Assembly (NCBI GenBank): GCA_024867545.1
Contig: JANFNE010000007.1
Location: forward strand, 1,302,001 to 1,366,000
Direction: 5' to 3'
DNA: 64,000 nt
Source of the DNA: Phytopythium helicoides
Lineage: Eukaryota > Oomycota > Peronosporomycetes > Pythiales > Pythiaceae
Shown here: in pieces, positions 11,889 to 22,100 of the stretch
How the letters are laid out: every line of letters begins with the position of its first letter
How positions within the stretch are numbered: the stretch's first letter is position 1
Program-made: the position numbers and the translations under genes
Notes under the pieces: model-generated
Seen by the model: only the letters and a program-made list of their open reading frames with translations
What the model was told of the DNA's origin: nothing
Database searches by the model: none

Positions 11889-12497
11889 TTACGCGTGGAC
11901 CAGAGGGGACTGGGCGATCACACTAAGCTTGCATCGTTTTCGGGCGCGAAATACAGTAGATCTAGCATTCGGGTTTTCGGCTTTTCTGGCTTCGCGCATG
12001 ATGCGTACAGCGGTAGTAACTTTGAGCTGAGTATCCTCTAGCTGCTTGTACATCTCTAAGTACTGTGGAATGCCAGTGGGTCGCATCTACGGTGAATCAC
12101 GAGTTATCCTTTGCTCTCAAAGTAATGCCATTGCTCTTGTATCACGATCTAGGAATGTGGAATGCAACGGGTGTGACGTGGGAAGCTCGCGTTCTATGTA
12201 TTTGCTGTGATATACTTGGAAGGCAATACACAAATGCAGCAGCAGGCGAAGCGCGTCATCACTCGATAACCCAGGAAACATGCGCACTACGTACTGATGG
12301 ATAGTAGGATCTGCTGGAGAGGCAAAAGGTGGTGGAAGTTCTGCAAATTTCGTGTTGAGCGGCAGTCCTCCAATACCACGACCTAGGAATTGATCTCCAG
12401 CACTTTCGTAGCAAAAATATCGATCTTAAACACCGCCGAGTGGCCACCCGCAACGCAGACAAACGCAACAATTGATGGTCCTCTGGTGGAGCCACTG
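11889..12497 (-). pseudogene. Decayed minus-strand gene of an oomycete repeat family
   Basis: Between 12411 and 12148 one minus frame reads a coherent stretch containing LPLNTKFAELPPPFASPADP and HPLHSTFLDRD, with a globular, helix-rich composition, then meets a TGA. The next frame (12086-11889) continues in similar style with RPTGIPQYLEMYKQLEDTQL, a coiled-coil-like run. An in-frame TAA lies upstream near 12427. It resembles repetitive oomycete genes whose function I cannot name with confidence. The breaks mark it as a pseudogene. Confidence 0.45.
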
Positions 12498-12757
12498 CAG
12501 GAAAATGATGTTATTTCTTACGAATTGAATGGGTTCCGTACAACTTAGCGTCATTTTTATCACATTTGAGAGCTTCCGAGAGAGATTTCCCCAAACCTGA
12601 ACTTCTGGTTTGACCTAGGAAAGAGAGCACCAGGTGTCTAGCTAGGGTTACACGCAAAGAACACTGGAAGATCTGTCACCCAACACGTCGCTGGTGCACG
12701 TGGATTTGCATAGATATGACGTGAATCCTTGGGACCACTGCCTTCTTGGTTCGTCAT

Positions 12758-12943
12758 TGTTGAGAGCTAGATGAGTGTTGGGAGTTGGGGGGAGAAAGAG
12801 GATGTGTATTGTCGGTGAAGTTTAGCCTACAGCCTCAGGTAAGGCACCACAACCAGTCATACCAGTCTGGGTTGGTAGTTAGTAAATAGTGAGATTGTAG
12901 TTATTATATTGGTAAGGAAACGAGTAGGAGAGTGGTTCCAACA
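12758..12943 (-). repeat. Copia-1 LTR, element 3' end (186 bp)
   Basis: This segment matches 23637-23822 over its full 186 bp, with about 11 differences by eye. It has TG..CA ends (TGTTGAGAG .. TTCCAACA on the plus strand) and the same orientation. Next to it the minus strand reads GAGTGAGCGAGGG, a purine-rich tract in the right place for minus-element plus-strand priming. The outer flank GTCAT (12753-12757) matches GTCTT after the other LTR (23823-23827) at four of five bases. The two LTRs therefore probably bound one old insertion, later split by the block at about 12957-19130. Confidence 0.8.
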
Positions 12944-13251
12944 CCCTCGCTCACTCAGCGTGCCGTTTCCGCCTTCAGCGGAGTCATTTCCGCGGAAAGT
13001 CTTCCAGCAGCACTCGTCCTTGATCGCGACTGTCGTTGTAGTTTCTGCTTGATTTTATGGGAAATAATTATTTTCTATTACTTTTGTGCTGACCTGCTGT
13101 TTTCAGAAGTCAAAACAATGAATGCCTGTAACACACACTGCCAGCGTGTTACTTCACTACACATTTTCAACCCTGCTGGCCTGTTATATCTAACTATCTG
13201 ATACATGTGAATGTGCCTCCATGTCGGCCATTCATCCACACACGACTGCGG
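12944..13251. other. Leader region before the MULE transposase
   Basis: The first bases are the Copia-1 polypurine tract region on the minus strand. The rest is non-coding and should contain the left end of the inserted block. I could not find a terminal inverted repeat or a 9-bp target duplication by eye. Confidence 0.4.
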
Positions 13252-15648
13252 ATGACCGCGGCACTGCGACTCACTTCGAGTTTTGGCTGCCCAGTGGAGC
13301 GCATCGCGATGGAAGAAGACTATGACTCATCGTGGAGCAGTGAAGATGAGGCATCTGACTCCAGCATCACCAGCAACGCCTACGTCGAGAGCTACTCGGA
13401 TGCGAGCGACATCGACTTTCATCGATCAGCAGTGATCCGGTTTGGAGTCGTGGGGGAGTTCTTGAGCTTAGAGGAGGCCAAGGAGACGATGGAGAACTTC
13501 AACGGCTACGTGTACACGTACGATACCCGCTACGAGACCGAGCGGCAGCACGTGAGGCTCTTCACATGCCGTTCCCACCTCTTGTGCGGCCATCGTATGA
13601 AGATCCGCTGGATTCAAGATGATGGAAAAGAAGACGTATTCATTCTTGAAGAAGGCGGAGAACACTCGGGAACGGTGGTCCCTGCGCGACGTCGCGGCAT
13701 TCACCCAGGAATGAAACGCGAGGTTGACGCACTGCTACGCATGGGATGGAGCGCTGGGAGGTTGCGCAGTGTTCTTCTACAGCGATATCGAAATCAAGAA
13801 AGCGTTTCCGGAATCATCCCTGCTGTGCGCCAGATCGAGAACCGGCGCTCGTATTTGGTGCGGATTGCTCACACCGGGTGGGAGATCACCAGTCATGCGA
13901 CGTTCAGCCAGTGGGCACGCAACAGATTGTGCACCACACGCGACCAGTTCTTCGCTGCAGCTACGCCAGCAGCTATGGACGAGATGATCGTGCTCGACTC
14001 GTTTGTTCTTCCCAGGCAAGATGAAGAAGAGGCAACGTTCGGCATCATTGTATCGTCTCGACGTGTGTTCGAGAATGTCAGGTCAACTGTTGAGAGTCAA
14101 GGCGATTCCCTCGTTTGTTCTACGGACGGAACGTACAAGCTTCATTTCGGCGGGTGGACATTGGTCGACTGTGGCTCTCATCATGTCGCTTGGTCTCGTG
14201 GGTCCTTCGTTCATCGGTTCGTCCCATGGGCGTACATGTTTGTACGAAGTGAGTCGACCGCTTCGTACTCACGGATGTATCAAGCCACCCGCCAGCGTGC
14301 TCAAGATTTCTTCGACATCGACTTGCGCGTGGCATTTGGGTGCTTGGACCACAGTGAGGCCATTGCTTCAGCTTTTGAATCAACTTGGCCAAGCATCTGC
14401 TTGGTTACGTGCTCGCCGCATCTCGCCTGCCAAGCGCGCAAGAAGCGAAGCTTGCTGGTCGACAAAGACAAGTATGACGGCATGATCAAGCCTCAATTGC
14501 AGCAGCTCCGACTTGCGCGGACACACTCACAGTTCTTGAAGCTGAGTTCGATCATCACAAGTCACTGGGCAGAAAATGGGGAAGAAGAATACGCTGAGTG
14601 GCTGGAGTCGGTTTATCTGTCGCGTCGTTGGTGCAGGTGGCATGTGAATGGAGCAGGGGTTGGTGGTATTGTTCCGAGTCAGCAAGCGATCGAGTCACAC
14701 CTTGCTGTTATCAAGAAAACTTGCGCTCCAAGCAACCGAGCTTCGACTAGTGGAGTTTGCGATTCGATCATTCCGCGAATCCTTCAATACGACGGAGACA
14801 ACCTGTGCTTTCAAGAAGTCAGTCTTGTCGGAGAAGGCATGATTCTTCCAGACATGATGGCAAAAGCAGTTCGGTTGCCTGCACACGCGGGGAACTACCG
14901 ACGAGTTTTTCAAGGAAGAGGCAGCGACAAGGCTTTGGTGGCGATTCTTTTCAACTCCAAGCGCTACATCGTTGGTGGTAACGGTATACTTGGTGCGGAG
15001 GTTAACGCACAGCGGGCAAGAGTCTTCCTCAACTCACTCGATGGGCGGATCCCTCGCAGGGTTTCAGCAAGTGAGCTCGAGTAAGAAGTCCTCTCACTTC
15101 ATCGTGTGTCGGTTACTCCAAATGTGCCAACAGGACGTATCGAGCTTCAAGCTGTGTAGCCAAATGTGGACACTGAGCGAGTACGTCGTGTGTACTCTTG
15201 CACCTGTTCCAGTTTTCTCCAGTCTGGTTGGATCTGCTCTCACATATTGGCGACGCTTTCATTGTACGGATGGATCAACCTGGAAGCATTTATGGGGCGT
15301 GTTGCTCCTCGACGCGCCCCAGGCCGACCGAGAGCACGACGTCAAGCACTTGAAGTTGATCAAGACCAGGAAGGGTTTTTCAATGTTGACCGGCTTATTC
15401 GGCGCTTCATCAGGCAGCCTGGATACCCACTCGGTTGGCGCATTGTTACTGATCGTGACGTGACTGTGGATGGTGTCGAAGATACCAACGAGTTCTCTGG
15501 GGTTGTTCCTGCTGTGCGGATGTCGAACGAAGGCGTCTTCGTTTGGTCGGTTCGTTTTGGAGACTCCGATCTTGTGGAGTTTGGCGCTGAGAAGCTTGCG
15601 AACGCAGCTAATCGTGCGCACCGCCTTGGGGTTGCGGTCACTGGCTGA
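13252..15648 (+). pseudogene. MULE (Mutator-like) transposase with SWIM zinc finger, two in-frame stops
   Basis: This is a Mutator-like DDE transposase. One reading frame runs from the ATG at 13252 (or 13309, MEEDYDSSWSS) to 15648, interrupted by TAA at 15082-15084 and TAG at 15157-15159. The acidic N-terminus is followed by a Cys/His region (CRSHLLCGH). The catalytic triad is D292 (STDGTYKL), D366 (FGCLDHSEA) and E481 (QQAIESHL), counting from 13252. After the stops the same frame gives CTCSSFLQSGWICSH, a SWIM zinc finger (CxC..CxH) usual at MULE C-termini. Removing a 63-bp GT..AG segment (15071-15133) would delete only the first stop. Both stops are one transition from Gln codons. It is probably inactive unless stops are read through. 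Confidence 0.85.
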
Positions 15649-15929
15649 GTGCACTGACTGCAGGATTGAGTTGTTGTGTTGATATGCGTGTGATGCATGT
15701 GTAGTAGTGTGCTTACAGACAAACCCAAGCTTGCATATTTACTTTTCCTTGTAGCTTGTGGCAGAAACATAGGGAGATTAACGAAAACAGGAACAAAAAT
15801 TGCTCCCAAGACACTGCCTTCTAGCTTGTTTTGGTTGCCAGCATGTATGCTGGCACTAGTGACGATGCGCTCGTGGTGTTCATCGCACTTGTTGTGATGG
15901 AAGTTGAACTCATGTGCAACGTGCTTAAA
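15649..15929. other. Spacer after the MULE transposase
   Basis: No gene is supported here. Short frames on both strands have no domain. The stretch leads into the periodic CCAAT array. Confidence 0.4.
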
Positions 15930-16220
15930 CCATTGGGAGTTTTTTCGGGTACATTCTGCCAATCACTCTAGCTTCTACTCTTATTTCTGCCAATGGAATT
16001 TGAGTTCTACATCCTCGAATGACGACGTGATTTGGCCACGTTATCACCAATAGGAGCGAAGGTGTTGCAGCAGCCAATCACATCGTATCCTAGGTTGTTT
16101 GCTCCAATAAAATCAGTGTCAGCTCTACATCCAATCACAGCACGGCTAGGGTGAGTATTTGCTAATGGGGACTGCCACGACTTCTATCCAATAGCATTTC
16201 AGTTCGGACTAACAACCAAT
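15930..16220 (+). repeat. Degenerate CCAAT array with ~28.6-bp period
   Basis: CCAAT occurs at 15959, 15990, 16047, 16074, 16104, 16131, 16188 and 16216. The two double-length gaps contain one-base variants at the expected places (CGAAT at 16016, CTAAT at 16162), and CCATT sits at 15930. Successive steps are 26-31 bp. Several units share CCAATCAC or end in TTCTA-like bases, so this is a diverged tandem repeat. It lies just past the 3' end of the minus-strand protease gene. Confidence 0.75.
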
Positions 16221-16243
16221 CACAGGCATTAATACCAAATGTA

Positions 16244-16783
16244 TTACTTCTTTTGTATCTTTGGTGCATCTACAATCTGATAAATGCAATCTATGTACTG
16301 AAAGTACGAACGTAGACGGCGCTCCTCGTTGTTGAAGTAGAGGTAGGAGTCGCTGTCGATGAAGCGGAGCTTGTCGCCCACGCGCGCTCTCGCGATGGCA
16401 TGCCATGTGCCTGCCTGCTGGCCAGGGCGCCGGCCAATGATAATAAGCCGGTCGCGGCGGCTCTTGACAATGCGCTCCGCCCGGCGCGCTTGGGCGGCAC
16501 GGAACGCACCGCGACCGGAGAGGCAGACGAGCCTCTTGCCGCGCTTGCTGAGGGCGAGGTGCAGCGCGTGCATGGTGTAAGCACCCAGCGTGACGTCGCC
16601 ATGGTCAACACCAGGCGCCGTCACGCGCAGCCGCTTCAGCACCGAGCGCAGACGAGCCGGCGTCAAGAAGTCCCGCTGCTGGAGGGCGTTGTTGACCGAG
16701 TACAGCCCGCAGAACGAGTACCGGTCAGGCAACTCGCCCTGGTGCTGCACCATGGTCGACTGGCGGAGCCGCATACGCTGCAT
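16244..16783 (-). CDS. Josephin/papain-like cysteine protease, small (copy A)
   Basis: The protein has 179 residues and is a likely cysteine peptidase, possibly acting on ubiquitin-like modifiers. The N-terminal SFCGLYSVNNALQQ resembles the active-site helix of Josephin deubiquitinases (Cys followed by NN-LQ). GTWHAIAR supplies the His and RFIDSD the Asp, in the order Cys-His-Asp of the papain/Josephin fold, unlike Ulp1 (His-Asp-Cys). The ATG at 16783 was chosen because it precedes the region shared with copy B; a CTTTCAG just upstream could be a splice acceptor for an extra exon. It is divergently oriented to copy B (18349-18972) and tail-to-tail with the MULE transposase. The frame is intact. 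The assignment rests on motifs only. Confidence 0.6.
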   Translation of the reverse strand: MQRMRLRQSTMVQHQGELPDRYSFCGLYSVNNALQQRDFLTPARLRSVLKRLRVTAPGVDHGDVTLGAYTMHALHLALSKRGKRLVCLSGRGAFRAAQARRAERIVKSRRDRLIIIGRRPGQQAGTWHAIARARVGDKLRFIDSDSYLYFNNEERRLRSYFQYIDCIYQIVDAPKIQKK

Positions 16784-18348
16784 ACTGAAAGCCAATTGAA
16801 AGCGTTAGATACCGTACAGTGCATTCCCTAGCATCAATCACATGCAACAGCCAACATGCATCGATATCCGGTACAGTCTGTTCACTCAAGTCGACCAGGC
16901 AACGTCGGGGAGAGGTAACGTTTCGGGGCCTCGAGTGAACAGAACCGGCACGACGCAATGCGCGGCAACATCTAAATGTACAGTACATACAGCAAATGTA
17001 TGGGGCTTACCTGATGATTGCTTGGAGGATTTGCGCTTGATTGCTTGAATTTCAAAGTGATAGGCGATGTGCGCAGGGAAGAACAGCAAGTCAAAAATAA
17101 ATAGAATGCATAAGATCTCGAAGGAGGCAAAATATAGGCCAACACGAATAGATCAGATGCGATTGCACAAACTTTACGGGTCTTATTCTATTTTAGTATG
17201 TCTGTGCTGTTTTATTAATGCATCAGGTATCCTGATGTAGCCAATCGCGTTGCGGTGGCAGGTCCTTGCTCTGGCTACTCCCACTGACTACTGAACTGAA
17301 ATGAATCGTATAAGGTTCACTATGCTGGCAGTGGACTCGTACAGTATATTTTTGACCTACGGTATAAATAGAGAACATCGACTATAACTATGCTCAATTT
17401 CATACTGTATGTGCCTTGGATCGCGACGTTTCGTCCTCGATCCTGAAGTTGAGTCCCTACCGGCTCGCTTCACATGTTCGTGCGGTGATCGCACGAAAAT
17501 AGCGCGAGTCGCACAGCATCGCAGCGCGATGGAGCCGCTCCCTGTGCTGCGGTCGAGTAGCATCTAAGTTCATGTTATTTTTACTATACTATAAAAAAGT
17601 GAATACAAAACAGGTTGTCATGTGCGGCAACAGCGGGTCAGTGCTGCTGGCGCTGAAAACAGGGGTTCAGCGGAAATCCAACATATATTAATTAACACCC
17701 TGATTTTATTCGACGGAATTTTTATTTTTGTCTACTCGCTTCCAGAAGAGCTATTGAACTGCCACGCACTGCCGTTCCTGTGTGGTTTGCCGTTTACAGG
17801 GTCACTTCCTGAATGGACCTGCTGCTGCAGCCACACATTGGCCAGTAGGAAGGGTTGGAGGTGGTCTCACGACCAAGGACAGGCTTGTTCTGTGCGGCTA
17901 CAAGGGCCAAGCTCGCGCTGTCGTGCTTGCTTTCTCGACGCACGAGCTCCTACGCGCGGTCAATGGAAGTGGGTGTTTCTTCCAGTAGGCCCGTACTGTA
18001 CTTTTATCTTGCTAATTGTATGTATTCGGGTGTACCCATTATCATCTGGCCGAAGCGGCGCACATGGCAGAGCAACGTGAGCGAGCTAGGCCTTGTTGGC
18101 ACTTTCAATGTTGCTCCCAGCTCGCTACGTACGTTCCCTCCTTGCTTTTGGAATCACCTTCGCCCACACCAGCCCCCCCCCCCCCCCCTCCCCCAGCTCC
18201 ATACCTGGTCGCACTTTGCCTGTTACGCTGGAATTTTGTATGGGGTGTGTGACCAACTAGCGTGGAGCTGAGGGTTGGTGAGGTCGCAAGGCCTACCCAT
18301 TTGATACCCATGGTTGGCTGACTTTTATGATGTTGATGCTTAAAACAG
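16784..18348. other. Region between the two protease genes
   Basis: This 1.6-kb interval should contain both divergent promoters. No TATA box is assigned with confidence. It holds a 16-base C run at 18173-18188 followed by TCCCCC. A 68-residue plus frame at 17782-17988 (contains CGYKGQARAVVLAFSTHELL) looks protein-like but has no recognised relative and does not splice in frame to copy B, so I do not call it a gene. Confidence 0.4.
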
Positions 18349-18972
18349 ATGCGAACGCGTGGTACAGGCATCATCTGCCAAAACCAGAGCGGCACCAGGG
18401 AGCATGTGTCGCTGTGCGGCATGTTATCCGTAAATAATGCCCTCCAGCAACGGGACCTGCTGACCCGTGCCAAAATGGCGCGGGTCTTCGAGCACTTCGA
18501 GCGTGTTGACCCAGGGGTATCAAATGGTCACCCGGTGCTGGTGGTGGTTGGGGGGGGGGGGGGGGGGGGGGGGGACACGATGGCAGCCCTTCACCATGCA
18601 CTGCGGTTGGAGGGGTTCGACCTCCAGTGTCTAAGCACTCGTCTAGCCTTTCGAGGCAACCAGGTGTGTATTAATGTGACATGGGATAACTTAAAATATG
18701 TATGATTTAACTTTTATTCTATTTTCCATCTATAGTCACGAATCTTTGAGCGGGTATCGCGGTGCTCGTTGAGGCACATGCTTTTCGTTGGAATGCCGCC
18801 GGGTCAACAGGAAGGTACTTGGCATTGTATCGCTAGGTATAACAAGGGAGACCGTGCCTTCCTGATTGACTCAGATGAGTTCATTTACAAAGAGAGTAGT
18901 GCTGAGAATCTGTATGCATTTTTTTACTACATTGGTGGTGTGTATGCCATCACACCTACCATTAGGGCTTGA
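18349..18972 (+). CDS. Josephin/papain-like cysteine protease, small (copy B, one intron)
   Basis: Exons 18349-18663 and 18736-18972 join in phase 0 across a 72-bp GT..AG intron and give 183 residues. It is a paralogue of copy A: SLCGMLSVNNALQQ (Cys), GTWHCIAR (His), FLIDSDEF (Asp) align in order, and the C-terminal YFYYIGGVYAI matches copy A's YFQYIDCIYQI. Sequence identity is low enough that the pair is not recent. Unusual: a run of 25 G (18550-18574) encodes eight Gly where copy A has a short HGDVTLGA segment, so any length change not divisible by three breaks the frame. A splice acceptor (AAAACAG) abuts the ATG, so an upstream exon is possible. Confidence 0.6.
18550..18574 (+). repeat. 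Poly-G run (25 G) inside the copy B protease frame
   Basis: Twenty-five consecutive G bases lie in the coding exon. Replication slippage is likely and the assembled length is uncertain. The upstream C run at 18173-18188 could pair with it in a transcript. Confidence 0.85.
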
Positions 18973-19135
18973 ATATGGAGTATTCCAATTGGTTGAAAAT
19001 AAAAATTTCATTTATTATGATTGGTTAAAATGCTACTGCTTTGTTCCAATGACGGTGAACTATGCTGTATACGGGTCCATGATCGCTTCAAGCTTTATCG
19101 AAAGGTAGAGTGTAGCACTAGTTGTTCAACTGTTC
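18973..19135. other. Junction of the inserted block with Copia-1
   Basis: The stretch after copy B contains CCAATTGG (18986), ATTGG (near 19020) and CCAAT (near 19048), again spaced roughly 27-35 bp. The boundary with Copia-1 must lie before the pol stop at 19136. No target duplication is visible. Confidence 0.4.
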
Positions 19136-22100
19136 CTAGTTTGTGAAATCTAGTATTGACATGACCCCCGCTCGCTTTCGGAGTTTCTCGAGTTTATCTT
19201 TCGACAATGCTTTGGTGAACATGTCTGCTACCATTTCTCCTGTTGGGCAATACTGCACCTTAAATTCGTGTCGTTCTACCTTTTCTCGAACAAAATGGTA
19301 TCGAATATCTATGTGTTTTGATATATCATGTAGTTCTGGGTTATTTGACAGTTTGATGCAGCTTTGGTTGTCCTCATAAACTGTTGTGCAATGTTTGGAT
19401 GTGAAACCCATTTCGCACATGAGCAGTTTTAGAAATATGACCTCCTGCAAGCAGTGACAGAGCGCTATGTATTCGACTTCTGTTGTCAAGAGTACAACTG
19501 TGTGGTGTTTTCGAGAAACCCATGAGATTGGGCTGTTGCGAATCATAGTAATATAGCCTCCAACAGACCGCCTAGTGTCAGGGCAGTTGGCAAAGTCTGC
19601 ATCTGTGAAGGCGGTGAGAAAGTTTCTCGTATGGAGAAGTGAGGTGTACTCTTTACCACCAAGTAGAATTCCATAGTCACGTGTTCCATTGAGGTAACGG
19701 AGGCCTCGTTGAATTGCCCTCCAGTGCTGGACGCCAGGGTTGACTAGGAATTGGCTAACTTCGCGGAGAAAGAAAGCCTGATCAGGGCGAGTCCCAGCCA
19801 TGACATACATGAAGCTGCCAACGGCCTCCCTGTAGGGGACAGTTTGCATGAACTGTTTGTCACTGTCTGATTCAGCGCACATGGCATTGGTGAGCTTGAT
19901 GCTCGGGTCACATGGAATTGCCAGAGGTGCCGAGTTGAGTTGATTGAACCGTTCAAGTACTGTTATGGTATACTTCTTTTGGTGGATGAACACTGTTCGG
20001 TTACTTCGATTTCTAACGATTGACCACCTGAGGAGAAATTTTGATTCCACCAAATCAGTCATTTTGAATCGATGAGAAAGGGCAGGTTTGATACGGTCCA
20101 CGAGTGTGAGCGTCGCTGCCAAGATGAGCAAGTCGTCAACATAGACGGCCATATAGCATGTAGAGGAATCCATGATTCCAATGAAGCCACACCGATCTTT
20201 GACCAGGCGTCAAAAACCCATACTTTCAAGGAAATCACAAAGCGTTTGGTACCAGACACGAGGTGCTTGCTTGAGACCATATAGGCTCTTGGCCAATTTG
20301 CAAACCAAATGCTCTTTCCCGGGTTCGGTGAAGCCCTCTGGTTGATGCATGTAGATATCAACGTCGATGTCTCCGTTGAGGAAGGCGGTCTTGACATCCA
20401 TCTGGTGGATTTCGTAATCGAGCAAGGCACCAATGGTAAGTAGCAAACGAAGAACTTCCATACGAATGACAGGTGAAAAGATTTCATCGTAGTCTAAGCC
20501 TGGACGTTGCAGGAAGCCTTTGACGACAATACGTGCCTTGAGCCGATCTATGTCGCCATTGCCATTGTACTTGACAACAAAAACCCATCGATTGGCAAGG
20601 ATTTTTCTCCCTTTCGGACGAGGAACAAGTCTCCACGTTTCATTGTCCATAAGCGATTTGAACTCTGCATCAGCTGCGGAATGCCATTCAGATGCATGGT
20701 CTGATCGCATTGCCTCCCGGTAATTTGATGGTTCGGGGATGTGTCGAATTGACAGAAGTGAGAGTTGATGAGAAAGAATTTGCTCACTTTGGACTACATC
20801 CGCAGGAGTAATTATAACCTCCGAGCTATCATGCTCACGCTTGACCTGTTTGACAGGCTGTTCATCCGATAAATTGTGCGGCCATTTGGCGAGGAGGCCA
20901 GTTGAGTTAGGACCCCCAGGTGCCGATAGAATAGTTCGAAGTGGTGGTAGAAGCTGAAAGATGTAGTAGACATCTCGTGGTCTATGGGAGTTTGAGCATG
21001 TGGTGTATGCAACAATGCCAGTTTGGGAAACTTGTGTTTGTTGAATGTTACATCTCTACTATACACGATTTGTAGAGTGTTGATATTCAAGAGGCGGAAG
21101 TCTTTCTTGTGGCGAGGCAGTCCGAGATGCATGGTAATGCCCGAGATTCAAGTTTGTTACGGTGTGCAGGCCGTTACCATCGATGAGAAAGGACCGGGTT
21201 TTCTCAAGAAGGGTCCGCATACGGCGCTCAGCAATGCCATTTTGTTGTGGTGTGTAAGCATTTGTAAACTGTGGGTGCGTTCCGTACTTGGCACGAATAT
21301 CTCGCCCCAAATTCTCGTACTTGCGAGCATTATCCATTTGGAGAACTTGTATCTCTGGATCGTAATGATGGGCTCGATACTGGAGTATCTCGACATTACG
21401 ACGAAACAGGGTTTGTGCACTCATGCGGGCTCGTAGCACTCGTAGATATCCGATTTGCGCGAAATGATGTATATGTACGTAAATCTGGTGTAGTCATCAA
21501 TGAAAGTAACAAAGTAGTTGCACCCAGAGCGTGGGAACAGGAAGTGGGCCAGCAATATCGGAGTGGATTTTTTGCAATGGATATTGAGCTCGTTCAACAG
21601 GAGTTGTATTAAACGGAGCACGGTGTGACTTTGCGTACACACACGCTGAGCAGAATGTATCACAATCTACGCTGGATGGTAGAAGATCCGTTGCTGAGTC
21701 CTGGCTACTCATTGCCTGCATAGTGCGAAAGTTAGGATGACCAAGGAGTTTATGCCAAAGAATGGATTTGTCCAACTTACTCGCAGAAGCCATGTTGGCT
21801 GAGGCACTGTGTTGAGCCGAGGGTGGTGGCGTGGCCGCACGGAACTGGTAAAGATCAGTGTGATATGCAATTCGCGCGAAAAACTTGTAGCGGTTCGCGT
21901 AGAACATCGTGCACTTCTTGGTGTCGAAGGTGATCTTGAAGTCTCCTCGAACGGCATTAGGGACAGAGAAAAGATTGAACTTGAGATGAGGAGCGTACAG
22001 GACATTGTCCAGGATGAGCTCGCGTTGAGTGTTCTTGTTGTCGCCAATCAGGAGGTGGACTGTTCCAGTGCCTTCAATTGGGATCTCATTTTTCCCGCCG

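Noticed and set aside
12758..12943. Reading this LTR as an unrelated solo LTR
   Set aside because: Same orientation as 23637-23822, adjoining purine tract and a 4-of-5 match of outer flanks favour it being the other LTR of the same split element.
15071..15159. A single intron removing both stops of the MULE transposase
   Set aside because: Donor and acceptor pairs that span both stops (89 or 79 bp) shift the frame away from the SWIM finger; only the 63-bp option keeps frame and it leaves the second stop.
17622..18080. 152-residue frame upstream of protease copy B
   Set aside because: It overlaps two other frames, has no recognised domain and does not join the protease gene in frame.
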